A DNA stretch of 64,000 bases from Mactra quadrangularis (Eukaryota > Mollusca > Bivalvia > Venerida > Mactridae): the NCBI GenBank assembly GCA_025267735.1, contig CM046304.1, positions 16,678,001 to 16,742,000 on the forward strand. Direction: 5' to 3'. The notes under the pieces are model-generated. The model saw nothing but the letters and a program-made list of their open reading frames with translations, was not told the origin of the DNA and ran no database searches. How positions within the stretch are numbered: the stretch's first letter is position 1; each line of letters begins with the position of its first letter. Shown piece after piece: positions 43,780 through 56,300 of the stretch. Made by a program: the position numbers and the translations under genes.

Positions 43780-44306
43780 TCAATCATGTGAGCTGTTATC
43801 AGTATTTCTACGATGTCTATGTTTCTCAGAAGCCATTAATTCATCTTGTAAAAGTTGTAATGTTGATACTAAAGATTCTTTTTCTTGTTTCACATCAGCC
43901 AACTCTTCATCAAGGGTGACAACTCTTTCCATTAAAACATTATTCTCACTTTCTAGATCAGAGTTAACTTTCCTGAGATCCATTGTGTCATCTAATGACT
44001 CACCACTAGATAAAGCAAAACTTTTTAACTTATCACAAAGTTGTCTATTTTCTTCTTGTATATCAAGATATTTCTGTTCGATGTCATGCAATCGTTCTAG
44101 TTCTTTTTCTTGACTTTGAGAGTGTTCATCCAACTTTTCTGATAATAATTTCAATTGCTTATTCTGGTTTTCAATTCTGGATATTTTGGTTTGGATTTCT
44201 GGAGATAATTCTGAAAGATCTAAGCTTGAAGAATCACCTATACTGGTAGCTATGGAAACCTGAGATTGGTATATATCTGATGTATTTGGTTGAGAGACAA
44301 TTTCAC
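43780..44306 (-). CDS. BLTP3: BLTP3 exon w12, C-terminal coiled coil and stop
   Basis: 527 nt, 174 codons and TGA. After EIVSQPNTSDIYQSQVSIAT comes a heptad-rich helix, ISRIENQNKQLKLLSEKLDE to LVSTLQLLQDELMASEKHRH, ending RRNTDNSSHD. A C-terminal coiled coil is characteristic of BLTP3 proteins and is thought to mediate dimerisation or adaptor binding. The stop codon directly abuts a minisatellite, so the 3' UTR starts inside repeats. Confidence 0.95.
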
Positions 44307-47300
44307 CTGAAAACAAGAAACATTCTTCATATACACTACCCTCCAAAAGCTCCTTAACACATTCACAATTTACATGGTACTAAATGGAGTTTTAGAAAGT
44401 TGTAAAACTAGTTTATTGTTAAATGATTTTAATTATCCTTGGATCCTTGTCTATAATCAGTACTCACCTACCCTTCCATAAGTAAGACAACTTCTCCATA
44501 TATCTTATTTATGGAAGAAAATTGACATTTTTGTCAAATTTTCATAGAAGAGTATAACGTCCCCTGGGGGGGGGTTCAAAGTTATCAGGGTCTATAGTCA
44601 TGTGATCTACAACAACATCTAATAAGGTAAACACACATACTTTTTGCTGATTTCTTTTTCTATACAAATAATTAAATGACATTGAATGTTGAATAAAATA
44701 ACTAATAATTTTCTCCCCAAAAAAAATCACTAATTGGTCCAGTGAATTTTGTTCTTTAACTCTGGATTCTGCACACAAAAATGAGACAAGCAATAAACTA
44801 TTTGCAAAAAAAATCTTTTGCGCAGAAATTTAAAGTACCGGGTAATCAATTGCAATGCATAGGCTAAAGTGGGCATTTTCAGACAAATAAATGTAACAGT
44901 TATTTATCACTATAATACTTCTGTACTCACAATTAATTAAATCAGCGGGTTTATAGTATGTGCCACTGACACTTGAATGATATTTTAACATAATCTATTG
45001 ACAAGAGCAGTCCACAGACATCACGCTCAACTATTCGGGGTATTCTTGTAAACAACAGCAACAACCAATCAAAACTCATGCTGGAGTTATGCAATTTGGT
45101 ATTTGACCTTCAATCCTAACCCTGTTGACATGTGTGAAGTTTCAAGTGAATCCCTTCAGTAGTTTCAAAAATAAAATTTCACCAAAAACTTAACCAACAA
45201 GTAAATCTGTGAGCTAATGCTCACTAGTGATACCCCCGCCAAAATCTAAAAATATGCGACAAACAGGAAGTAGATGAGTAAGGAGCATGAAATCGCTTTA
45301 CACCACATGGGACTATAGGATGAAGCAATATGCAAAGTTTCAGGCTGCTAGATGGTATAGTTGCTGAGAAAACTGTGACGGAAATTTTGTAACGGACGGA
45401 CGCACGCACGGACAAGGGTAAAACAGTATACCCCCCTCTTCTTCGAAGCGGGGGTATAAAAAAAATCTAAGTATTAGAGGGCCATAATCGAGTCAAAATT
45501 CCTCCAAGAGTTATGTAACTTGGTATTTGACGTCAATTAGTAACCCCAGAGACATGTGTGAAGTTTCAAGTGAATCCCTAAAGTAGTTGCAAAGATAAAT
45601 ATTGCACCTAAAAACTTAAACAAGAAATTTTCTAAGTATAAAAGGGCCATAATTCAGTCCAAATTCATCCAAGAGTTATGTATCTTGGTATTTGAACTCC
45701 AATGGTAACCTCATAGACATGTGTGAAGTTTCAAGTGAATCCCTTCAGTAGTTGCAAAGAAAAAATGTCGAATAGTCCAGCTAAAAACAATTAACTTAAA
45801 GTATACCTGCAGATATATGAAATATATTATTAGCATCACTGTTTATAACAATATGGTTGATTTTTATATGTGTAGGAGGTGGTGCCTTCTCACGACACTG
45901 AATTTGTCTAGGAGGAGGTCGGTCTTCCTGAAATATTCATCAACAAGCATTGTTATGTTTAATAAGTAGTAAAGTTAAGGAGCCGTTTAAAGTCTGCTTC
46001 CATACACATGATCAGCTAACTTTACAATTATGAACCGTTGAACGACAACCCCTGATTATTGAAATCACCTCCAGGCAGGTGATCCCTCACAGTAGCCAAT
46101 TACACCTGGGTGGAGTGGAACAATTGTAGAAAATTTCATGCTCAAAGAAATTAGCAGTGCCCTTGGCGGGTATCCAACCTGGGTCCTCTCCATCCCTAAT
46201 CGAATGTCCTACCACTGGACCACTGCTCCTACAAGGTTTAACTTGTCCATTTGCAGGAAAATTTCAGCTAAAGTCTTTATCAATTTTTTGTTGTTGGAGT
46301 TAACAACATAGATAAGCATTGTATAGGTTATATAACAGTGGTCATTCAACTTAATCACCATTCCTGTAAAGGCTTAATCTCAACATTAAGCTGTTAAACA
46401 GTTACTAAGTGCATTATTCAGTCAGTGACTGACAGCTGCCCAATATTATTTAGAATCAGATGTAGGAGGGAGAATTACAGTAGAAATTATTTCATAGTCA
46501 AGCTCCACAAAAGTATGCCCTGCCAAGGAATCAAACCCATGACCTCTGGATTAGTAGACTTGTGGGCTACTGAATGATAAACACTTATTTATTATAGTCC
46601 CCTTCCCGGTTCCCCAGAATTGAGCTAGTAGGATAGTTTGTTAAACAAGGAAACAAAGGGGTTAGTTTTGAATAGGACTTGAACCAATGCAGAGCTGGCT
46701 ATCTAATGATTTCCAATCCAATGTTTTAACCACAAGCACTAGACCAGTGGTGCTTTTCACAAAAATTCTTACGAAAAAAATCTTCGTAAGTCAGTTTCAT
46801 ATAATTAGCACTTCAAAGTCAGACGGATAATAAGCATAACTATGATTTGATACATGTATTCAAAAGGTATACACAATTCTAAAATATTTAGAATTGATAA
46901 GTAAAAAATTGAGCGTATTATATATGTTTCTTGCTTTGGACTCACGAAGATTTTTTTGTAAGAATTTTTGTGAAAAGCACCACAGGCCCCTTAAAATTAA
47001 GATTACAGATCATTAAAAAGTGAAGGTAAACTATACTTACAGTTAATGTTATTTTTAAATCATCTACAGTTATACTCATGGGTGTAGGTTCACCAAATTT
47101 TTCATCTTCAATAAACTTAGATAAACTTTGAATACTGGAGTTTCTGAAGGCTAGATCATAATTCTTCACTCTAATTTCTAAAACCCCTAAATCAGCCCCT
47201 TTAGGGGCTAATGACTCAGCACTTGGTCCCGTAGTTAATTTTATAATAAAAGGAAACTCATGCCCTTCAAGACTAGCTGGAGTTTTCATCACCCCTAAAA

Positions 47301-50300
47301 TATACAAAAATGAAAATAATGATTTTAATTCAGTTTATGGCAATTCACACAGCCTATGATGATTTTTTTCTCAATTGTATTTAAAAGTTTTAACTGTTAC
47401 TCGAGCCCCATATAATTATTTCTAAAATTATTTACAAAAATGTTTTTATGAACAGACGACAGTTTTAGAGAATTTAATGCATTTTCTCAGCAAGGTTTCA
47501 TACTATTCACAGCTTTCACATGCAATTCCCTAATCTATTTTTGACCAGTTTAAAAATAAAGGGTCCATTTCACAGAAGTCATTTTATTAATTCCCCTCAT
47601 TTACTGAGAGAACTTACCAACATGATTGAGAATCAGTGGTAGGAGGAAGAATGGCCATAGCAACTACTTCAAGTAAGGAATCAAACCTACGACCCCTCCA
47701 TCAGTAGACTTGTATACAAATAACTGAGCTTTCTGGGCAACTCCAAAGGCAACAAGAGCTGTCAGTAGAGACAGCATGCTCGACTATTTGGGGTGCATTA
47801 GTAAACAAAAATATAATAAGTAACAAACATTTATAAGTAATAAGGGGAATAATTTTGACAAATGTGTGCTAGAGTTATAAATCATTTCATACATCATGTG
47901 GGTGATGATAAGTAACATACATTTGAAGTTTTAAGGAGATACCTGAAGAAATAAGATTTTACAGTAAAAATAATATTTAAAAATAAAGTAAGTTCAAGGG
48001 GAGATAATTCTGAAAAAAAAATGTATTTGGAGTTATGAACCTTGTCATGAGATGTGGTTGATGATAAGGAACATATACATGTATCTAAAGTTAAGTTGAT
48101 ATCTTAAGAAATAAAAAAGTTATACTAAATTATGCTTTACTGCACAAAAACTTTAATCAGAAATATGGACACGGATGCCGACGCAAGTGCTATTAGGAGA
48201 GCTCTACATTTCTTCAAAAAGTCAAGCTAAAAATAAACCTATTAAACACAATCAGTCATACTAACCAGTAGAAGAAGATAATTTTGCATAGAAATCTTCA
48301 TATATAATATTTCCTGTTTCATGACATTCTACACATTTAGTTTGTAATCCAACTACAAGATCCTCACCACAATTCTGTATAGATAACTCTGTACCAGTCA
48401 ATCTAAACACGATCACTGATACCTGGAAAATACAATCAAAATACAAGAAGTACTAAACCCAGTCTTCAATATTAGAATATAAAAGTGGTTGTCCGAACAA
48501 ATCATTTTAAGAGCAAGCACCAAAAAAATTGTTGGTTGCCCGAACTAAATAGTTGTAGTCCCGGGCAACCGGACACCCACTAGTATTCGAAGACTGTAGA
48601 CCTATCATTGAATGTGATAAATACCCCTAACGGGTCTTTGTCAAGAAACTGGGTGCTGAGAAAATGAGAGGATAAGATTTTTCTTCCAAAGGCCAAAAAT
48701 CAATGGACCATACCCAAAATAAAATATGCACATGTTTGCTTGATACCCATTCTATGTCTGAAGGTTAAGTCAAATCTGTACAATAGGTGCTAAGAAAATG
48801 AGCGTACAAGAATTTTCATCTAAGGGCCATTACTCTGCAAATAAAACAACTGGATTATGCACATGTCTGTCTGATATCTGGTATATGTGTTAAGTTTGAA
48901 TCAGATTAATAAAATAGGTGCTAAAGAATTGAGTGGACAAGTAAAAGCTACAGACTAACCAACCAACCAACTCATATACCCCCCCCCCCTATTTTTTTTC
49001 TGGATACAAAATCAGACACACTACCAACTTAGCTAACAGGGCAACCGAATCAAGCCTAATCAGAGACCCAGATAGTTTAATGTCAGTTATAAATCATACC
49101 ATATCTTTAGCTCTAATTTACCATATCTTTCACCCTAACTTACCCTTGCAATTGCTTTGCTTCATCAAAGTGTGGTATAATTTAGCAATTGTATTTTATA
49201 GGTTGCAGTAAATGGGCAATGAGTGATAAATGGACTCCAAAATACAATTTGGCTGAATAGAACACTTTGAAAATTTTAACAAGGAACATTTCTCCTAAGT
49301 TTTTCAAGAGGGGTTATTTGAGAGTTGTATATGTAACAAAGTATTAGGTCAACTTAAATACTGACACTTGACAGCCACCTACCAGAACAACTAATCATAG
49401 GCACTTACATTATTCAACTTACAGGCAGTATAAGAAGAAACAGATACAAAATACTCAATTATATATGGGGAAAAAACAACAATCAAACATACTTGACATG
49501 TTCAAATTAGAATGATTTATAAAAATATAGGAATGATGGACAAAATATAGGAAAATATAGGAATATAGAAACTGGTTGACAGCCTGCTTACCATATCTTT
49601 CGCCCTAGGAGCAGACATATTTTCAACAAATACATTAGAGAGATTGTCTGTGTTAGTGGTAAATGATGTCTTGGATGTACGACCATGATTGAGTGCAGGC
49701 GCCTCGTTATCATCTATGTTTAAAAACTTACCATATCTTTCGCCCTAGAAGCAGACGTACTTTCAGCAAATACGCTAGAGAGATCATCGGTATCAGTGGT
49801 AGACGACGTCTCGGATGTACGGCCATGATTGAATGCTGGAGCTTCGTTATCATCGATGTTTAAAAACTCAAAGTCATCTTCATCGGATATATCTGTCTTT
49901 AATGATAAACTGAAAAAATAGGAGAGGATGAGAGAGAGTAAGAATAGACCTTATTCGGAACTCAAATTTGTGGGGTTTTTCCACCCTGGCACAGACAGTA
50001 CTAACAAAGTTTGTTACACATTATTGCTGCAAAGCATGAAACACTGATTAAAATCCAGTTCTTTGTACACATATATTTTTATGACCGTGGAAATTTGTTT
50101 GTACTGCAGGGCAACCCAATTATTTGCATTCAAGATATAGTCTATTTATGGGACACAGGCTAAGGATTGTCCCTATAGTAAAGTTCCGCAATGAAAACCT
50201 CATTTGTTATTTCAAAACCATGCAATTTTTGACAATTATTAAGACCCAAATGCTTAATTTGTGAACAAAAGGGTCTCTATACTAGGACCGTTTCGCTATT

Positions 50301-53300
50301 AAGACCATCAATTTCGCTATTTTAGCAATTTTCTTGAAAATATACCTTAAAGATAAGTGTAATGTCACAATTTTTGTGACATAATGGCTTATTGTTATAA
50401 GTGAAAATGTTGCAGCTATTTAAAACATAACAGAGCAGAGCTTTTTCAGAACTGGGAAAAAAGACCAGGGACGTTAATTTACGAAATTTTAAAATTCTAT
50501 CAGTCGAAAATTTAGAAATCAGTCCAAGAACACTTATTTTCTGGTCAATGACTACAACATTACATGTGTATAGGTCAAATTACAGTGATTACAATGTTCC
50601 TGGAAACGCTAGATCTATAGATTTACATGTAACTATGCACACACTTCCGACAGTGACTGACAACTGTCCTACAGAATTTAGAATCTGTGGTAGGAGGAAG
50701 AATAGCTGTAGAAATTATTTCAAGATCAAACTCCCAATAGTATACCCCTTCCTGGAATGGAACTCACAACCCCTTGATAGGTAGATTTGAGCACTATGGA
50801 CTTAGCTAGCAGGCCAAGCTTTACAAAGTTTAAACTTTGTATAATGGTAACCATGACAACCTACCTATCACAGTCCTCAATATCATCAGGATCTAGTTTA
50901 TTCTTGATTTTACCCATAAAACTAGATATATTAGATACACCAGAAGTAAAGGACTTCTTCACAGCCGTAGGGGTCAACTTGCTACTTGACCTTGGCCTTT
51001 GACTCATAATACTCGAATCTAACGATGAGAGGCCCGAGTCACTGGCGGTATAGTGAGATATATTGTGGTTATCTGTGATAGTTATACTTATATCTTCTGT
51101 TGATTGAGAATCATGTCTTGGTCCTGAAAATTAACAATATGTTTACAATAATTAAAGCGGTGAAAGCACAGAATGAATGATTTAAAGGGATATACAGGCA
51201 AAAGTTCAACTTTACATTTCCTGATTTTGAATTATATTTTCATAACTGTGAATGCAACAGACACACTGTTATATTACTTGGCAAAATATTTCTTTATTTA
51301 CTCAAAATATTTGGGGTGTTTCCTAGCTAGACCCACGTGGATCAGGTTAGCTAAAAATAAATTAGCGCTAACATATGCATTTACGACATTATTGTCAAAT
51401 TTTCATGGAATGGTATAACCTTCCCGGGTGGGATTCAAACCCACACCTCCTCGGGCACAAGATTCCAAATCCCTGCGCGCTACCAACTGCGCTATCGACC
51501 CGGTAAAGAATTAACTTGGTTCTATACTTTTGGCACAGTCAATTGCCTGTATATCCCTTTAATGAAAAGACAGTCACACTTTGTCTAGCAAAAGGACAAT
51601 ATATAGTAATCAAAGCGCTGAAAACACTGAATGAATGATGAAATAAGAAGTCTGCCACACTTTAATTAGCTTAGAACAATAAAACAATAGCAGTCTATGG
51701 ACAGTGTGCTCAACTGTTTGCAATGAACGAAACAAATGTGCAAGCCAATAAAGATAAGAAAATTTTGAATTACATTGTTAAGTTGTTTGAAGTTTCAAAT
51801 TGACATGCAAAACTTTTAACTAAAAACATATAAGATCAAAAGGGTCATAATTTAGTCAAAATTCATGCTAGAGTTATGCAACTTAGTAATACTTCATTGC
51901 CCACCAAGAGTAACTATGAAGACATATGTGAAACTTTAAGTGAATCCCAAATAGTAGATAAAAATCTAAAAAATCTCCCTCTTAACATTTTGACTGTATG
52001 GAAGGTCTATTGTTTTTGACTGTGGTTGTTCCAAATATGTTTTCACACTATTTTTTTCAGTTACAACCTGCATGGCAACTCGGGTAGGTAGGGCATTTGG
52101 AAGTTTGCTGGGATAAGGAATCTCATGTACCGAGGGGGGTACAAGTTTGAATTCCAACCGGGGAGGTTATACCCTTCCATGAAAATTTGACAATAATGTC
52201 AATTTTCCTCCTTTAACAATAAATATGGATAACTTTCCAGCTTGTGGAAGGGTAGGCGAGTAGTGTTAAAAGACAAAGGGTCCAGAAAATCTAGGTTAGG
52301 TGCACTGGACGCTGTTAAAAAACCAAAATATGTTGAAATAGTGTTAAACCTAGTAAAAATAGATACATAAAATAAACAACCTACATGGCAATCATGCACC
52401 CAGGTCTTATTTGTAGATATATAAGTCTATTTTAAATTGTAAAATAAAATCAACGAAATGAAATACCTTTTATTGGCCTTCCAGTACTATCAATAGTTTG
52501 TAAATGACGCACTAATGTAGAATCACTCAGAGAATGAGATAAATGGGTATCTGGTTGTTGTAGCATACTATCATTTATACCAATACATGAACCTGAAAAA
52601 TTATATACATAGAATCAAACTCCCCGCAGCCGTTATTTCCCTTTATTAAATCAATGGGTGTGTTGCTTAAGCAAATCACTACATATCGCTTTGTGACCTG
52701 GTACCCTTCTTACAACAAAAGGAATTAGTCAGTGACATTAAATTAAGGATACCAGGGTACAAAGCGATACATAGCGATTTGCTTAAGCAACGCACTCCAC
52801 TGCCACCACAATCGAATTTGTCCCTCAGAGAGCCGAATATTTTTTTCATCTTTTCTGTTTCAATTCAATATTTTCTACAAATTGAGTCTTTCTTGTTGGA
52901 AATTATTATGTTCAGAGTACATAAAAATAAAAAATAGTTTTAATTTATAATTTGTAAAAATAACAAAGTGTGACGTAAGCACTGTGAGGAGTTTTGGCAT
53001 TCTATAAATAGATGGTATTACTAGCGTCACGTGATTTACGTGTTGGCAGGGGCTTAGTAGTAAAGCATGACCTAAGCACTGTGAGGAGTTTGACATAGAG
53101 TGATATCTGTACAGAGCCCCTGAAGTGACATTTTGAAATATTTATCTATTTTTTACAAATATTAAATTTAATTTAAAAATGAACATGATACATGCATGTA
53201 TCAAACACAGAATAATTTCTATTGTTCTTTGTCCACATATTTTCATTGAAATGGTTAAAGTTTGTTCGTACAGCAGAGAAAACCCTAATGTTTGAATACT

Positions 53301-56300
53301 GGGTAAATACTTTTCTTTGAACTTGTATATAAGACGTTTAACATACCATTTTCCGTTGTAGTTACAGTAAGTATTTGTTCAGGTTGATCATTGATATCTC
53401 TAGCAACTTCATTTCCGTCATTATCAACATGTATATCACTACTGTCGGAGTCACCTTGACCTTCAATACTACCAGAATGAGGGGAGGATAATATATCAGC
53501 CGGATTTGTAAAGGGAAGTAACTCTGCAATGTATGGACATACCATAGCAAATTCTATATCTGGAATAATCAATGGAATGGAAAACGATTCACCACCGCCA
53601 CTGTCGGATTTACCTCCCTTTAAAAAGCCTTCAACATCTGCATTCAGTTGTGATTGAAAATTTGAAACAGAATCAATCAGTCTCATTAAGAATAAGTATT
53701 GCGGGTTACTTAACTGAGCACGTATTTTCCCGCCAATTTTGGCAACAATGTTAAAGTCGGCTACTTTTAAAGTAGTATATTGCACATTATTTTCATCATT
53801 ATCACAGCTATTAGAGAGGTTTTGACCTTGAACCTCTTTATCGGAACCACTGGGACTACCTTCCTCACTCTCCGTGGAATAATAATCCTTTAACAGTTTC
53901 CTTGTTTTTCTGTTTGCTTTCTTTGTGTCTTCATGCGTATCTTCAGGGTTGCTAGGCAACACAGCTTGACTTGGCACTATAGAAGGTTCACATGCCCAAA
54001 TGGTTAAAGGAAAGGATTCAATAAAAGGAACAGGTCGAGTGCGACTAGTAGGTACACCGAGAAACTCAACCCAGACCTGATCCACACCAATGGTCCATAT
54101 ATCACAGCGCAAGTCTCGTTTCAATGTGTTTGTTTTCAGAAGCATTTGTTTAGCATCTAGGCCAAAGTCTGAGTCTTTCATACCTTCAGGTAACCGACCT
54201 CTAACAAGGTCATACGCATACCCAGTTAGATACGGATTCAACCGAAAATCAGCGAAATCCTGGAAGATCTTTGGTATGGAAGCAACTTTCTTTGAATCAC
54301 AAGGAAATTTATCATTTTGAAATAAATCACTTTTATCATAGTTTTGTAGTATGTCACGTAACTTAGAGACATGAAACTGCTCTTCAACATGAGTATTAGA
54401 GACAGTCACTTTAGAGAATTGTATCTGTAAGGATTCTGGACGATCTGGTTGGTTCACAACTTTCTCCTCTGCTGGCACTATCAACTGAAATAAAAATCAA
54501 AGTATTGAAATACAGAGACTTTCGTGCACATTGAAACCTAACAAATCCATACTGTATTACTCCTTACACATTAGATTCAAGAACAAATCGAGCAGGACAA
54601 AAAATGTGGGCGACGTGTTTATTAAGGAGATCTGCCCATCAATATGTATAAACACCTGTCGATGACCGTTGAAACAAGTACGCATCAGTTGATTGACAGA
54701 ACTACTTTTATCGCCTAGAAATTAACTGTGTAGTAAATCAGAGACATATGTATCACTCTGCAGGTTAAACTGGTCAGGCATTTTCAGCGTCAATAGTTTT
54801 CGTTTTGTAGTATAACTTAAGCTTCGCCAAAAGTCTAAAAACATACATGTACCACCTGCGTGAATGGTAGAAAATCTCAAATTAAGAGATAAAGGTTATT
54901 TGTCAACTAATTTACTATGGTTGATTTTTTGCACCAATAGAGTGAAATTAGAGTTTATACATGCACCAATTTATTTTAGATGAATCATGAAACAAGTTCT
55001 TACAAATTTATCACACTCAAATCTGTTTCCAGGTACCTCAGTGCTAAGCCAGTATGATAAAATCTTAATCAAGGAAACAATGAGTTAGGTTGTGGTTGTG
55101 ATTTCAAACCAACAAGAAAACTGGCCAATAATTATATAACTATTACACACCCACATTCAAGTCAGAAAATTAAAATTTTGTGAAACAAACAAAAGATATT
55201 TTTTATTTTGGGGGTGAGTGTTTTTTGTACCTAGTATGCTACCAACTGAGCTAGTTGGACAGACCTAGATGGATTAATTTCTAACATTAACTGAGTATTT
55301 TATTAAAAATCAAAACAACCTACCCTAGGCATTAAAGCTTCAATCTTGACATCTACATGTTCTAACTTCTTCTGTATTTCACCTTGACTTTCCTGATATA
55401 TATATAACATTTAAGTTGAGATAAAACTGAATTTCTCACTTTTTCCATGACACCAAAATACTACTGCATTTAAACTTTGGTTGCATATCTCTGGACAGTC
55501 AAGATGTAATAAAACAGAAACGAAAGTGAGGTATTGTACTGGTTATTTATATTCCTTGTTTTAACGCCATGTCAACACATTTTACGGTGTCCAGCGCACC
55601 TAACCTAGATTTCCTTAACCCTTTTCTATAACCAGTACTTATCTACCATTCCACAAGGCCAGAAACTTCTCCATATACATTATTAATGGAGGAAAATTGA
55701 CATAATTGTCAAATTTTCATGGAAAGGTATAACCTCCCCAGGAGGGATTCGAACCCATACCCCCCTCAGGACACAAGATTCCAAATCCCGGCACACTACC
55801 GTGGTTACAGTGCTGGTAAAGTTTAACAAGAAACTTTATATCTTTTGTATGCACCCCATGTTTGAAGTTTGATAAACTGTGATAATCAGTGTTTGATTAA
55901 TAGTTCATAATCAGAACTCAAACTTATGTTTTTGTTGTTTTTGCAGCTGAAAAAAATACTGTTTGTACAAGATGCATCTGGGGAAAATACAGTTCATGAT
56001 CTTTTGGATCATCCCAAGCATTTTACTTAAAACTATGTAAAACAGATATCCTTTCATATAAGATCTCTTACAGTCTTTCTGAGGGTCACATCCAGATGAT
56101 CTTTGTGTAGACCAATCAATGCTTAGCATTAGATTAAACACTATTAATAGCATCATAATTTTCTAATCTCTATTTTTAGACCAAGGTTTGCGAGCTAATT
56201 TGATGGTGGGGTCATTTACAGGCTGTGATTGAAGGGCTCATTTCAAGTTTGTGACTTAGATGACATAAACAAGTTACTACTAAACATAATGATTGCGTCA

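Noticed and set aside
48266..48422. Zinc knuckle in BLTP3 exon w9 (CVECHETGN)
   Set aside because: Only two cysteines and one histidine, in the middle of a beta-groove segment; no second half of a site.
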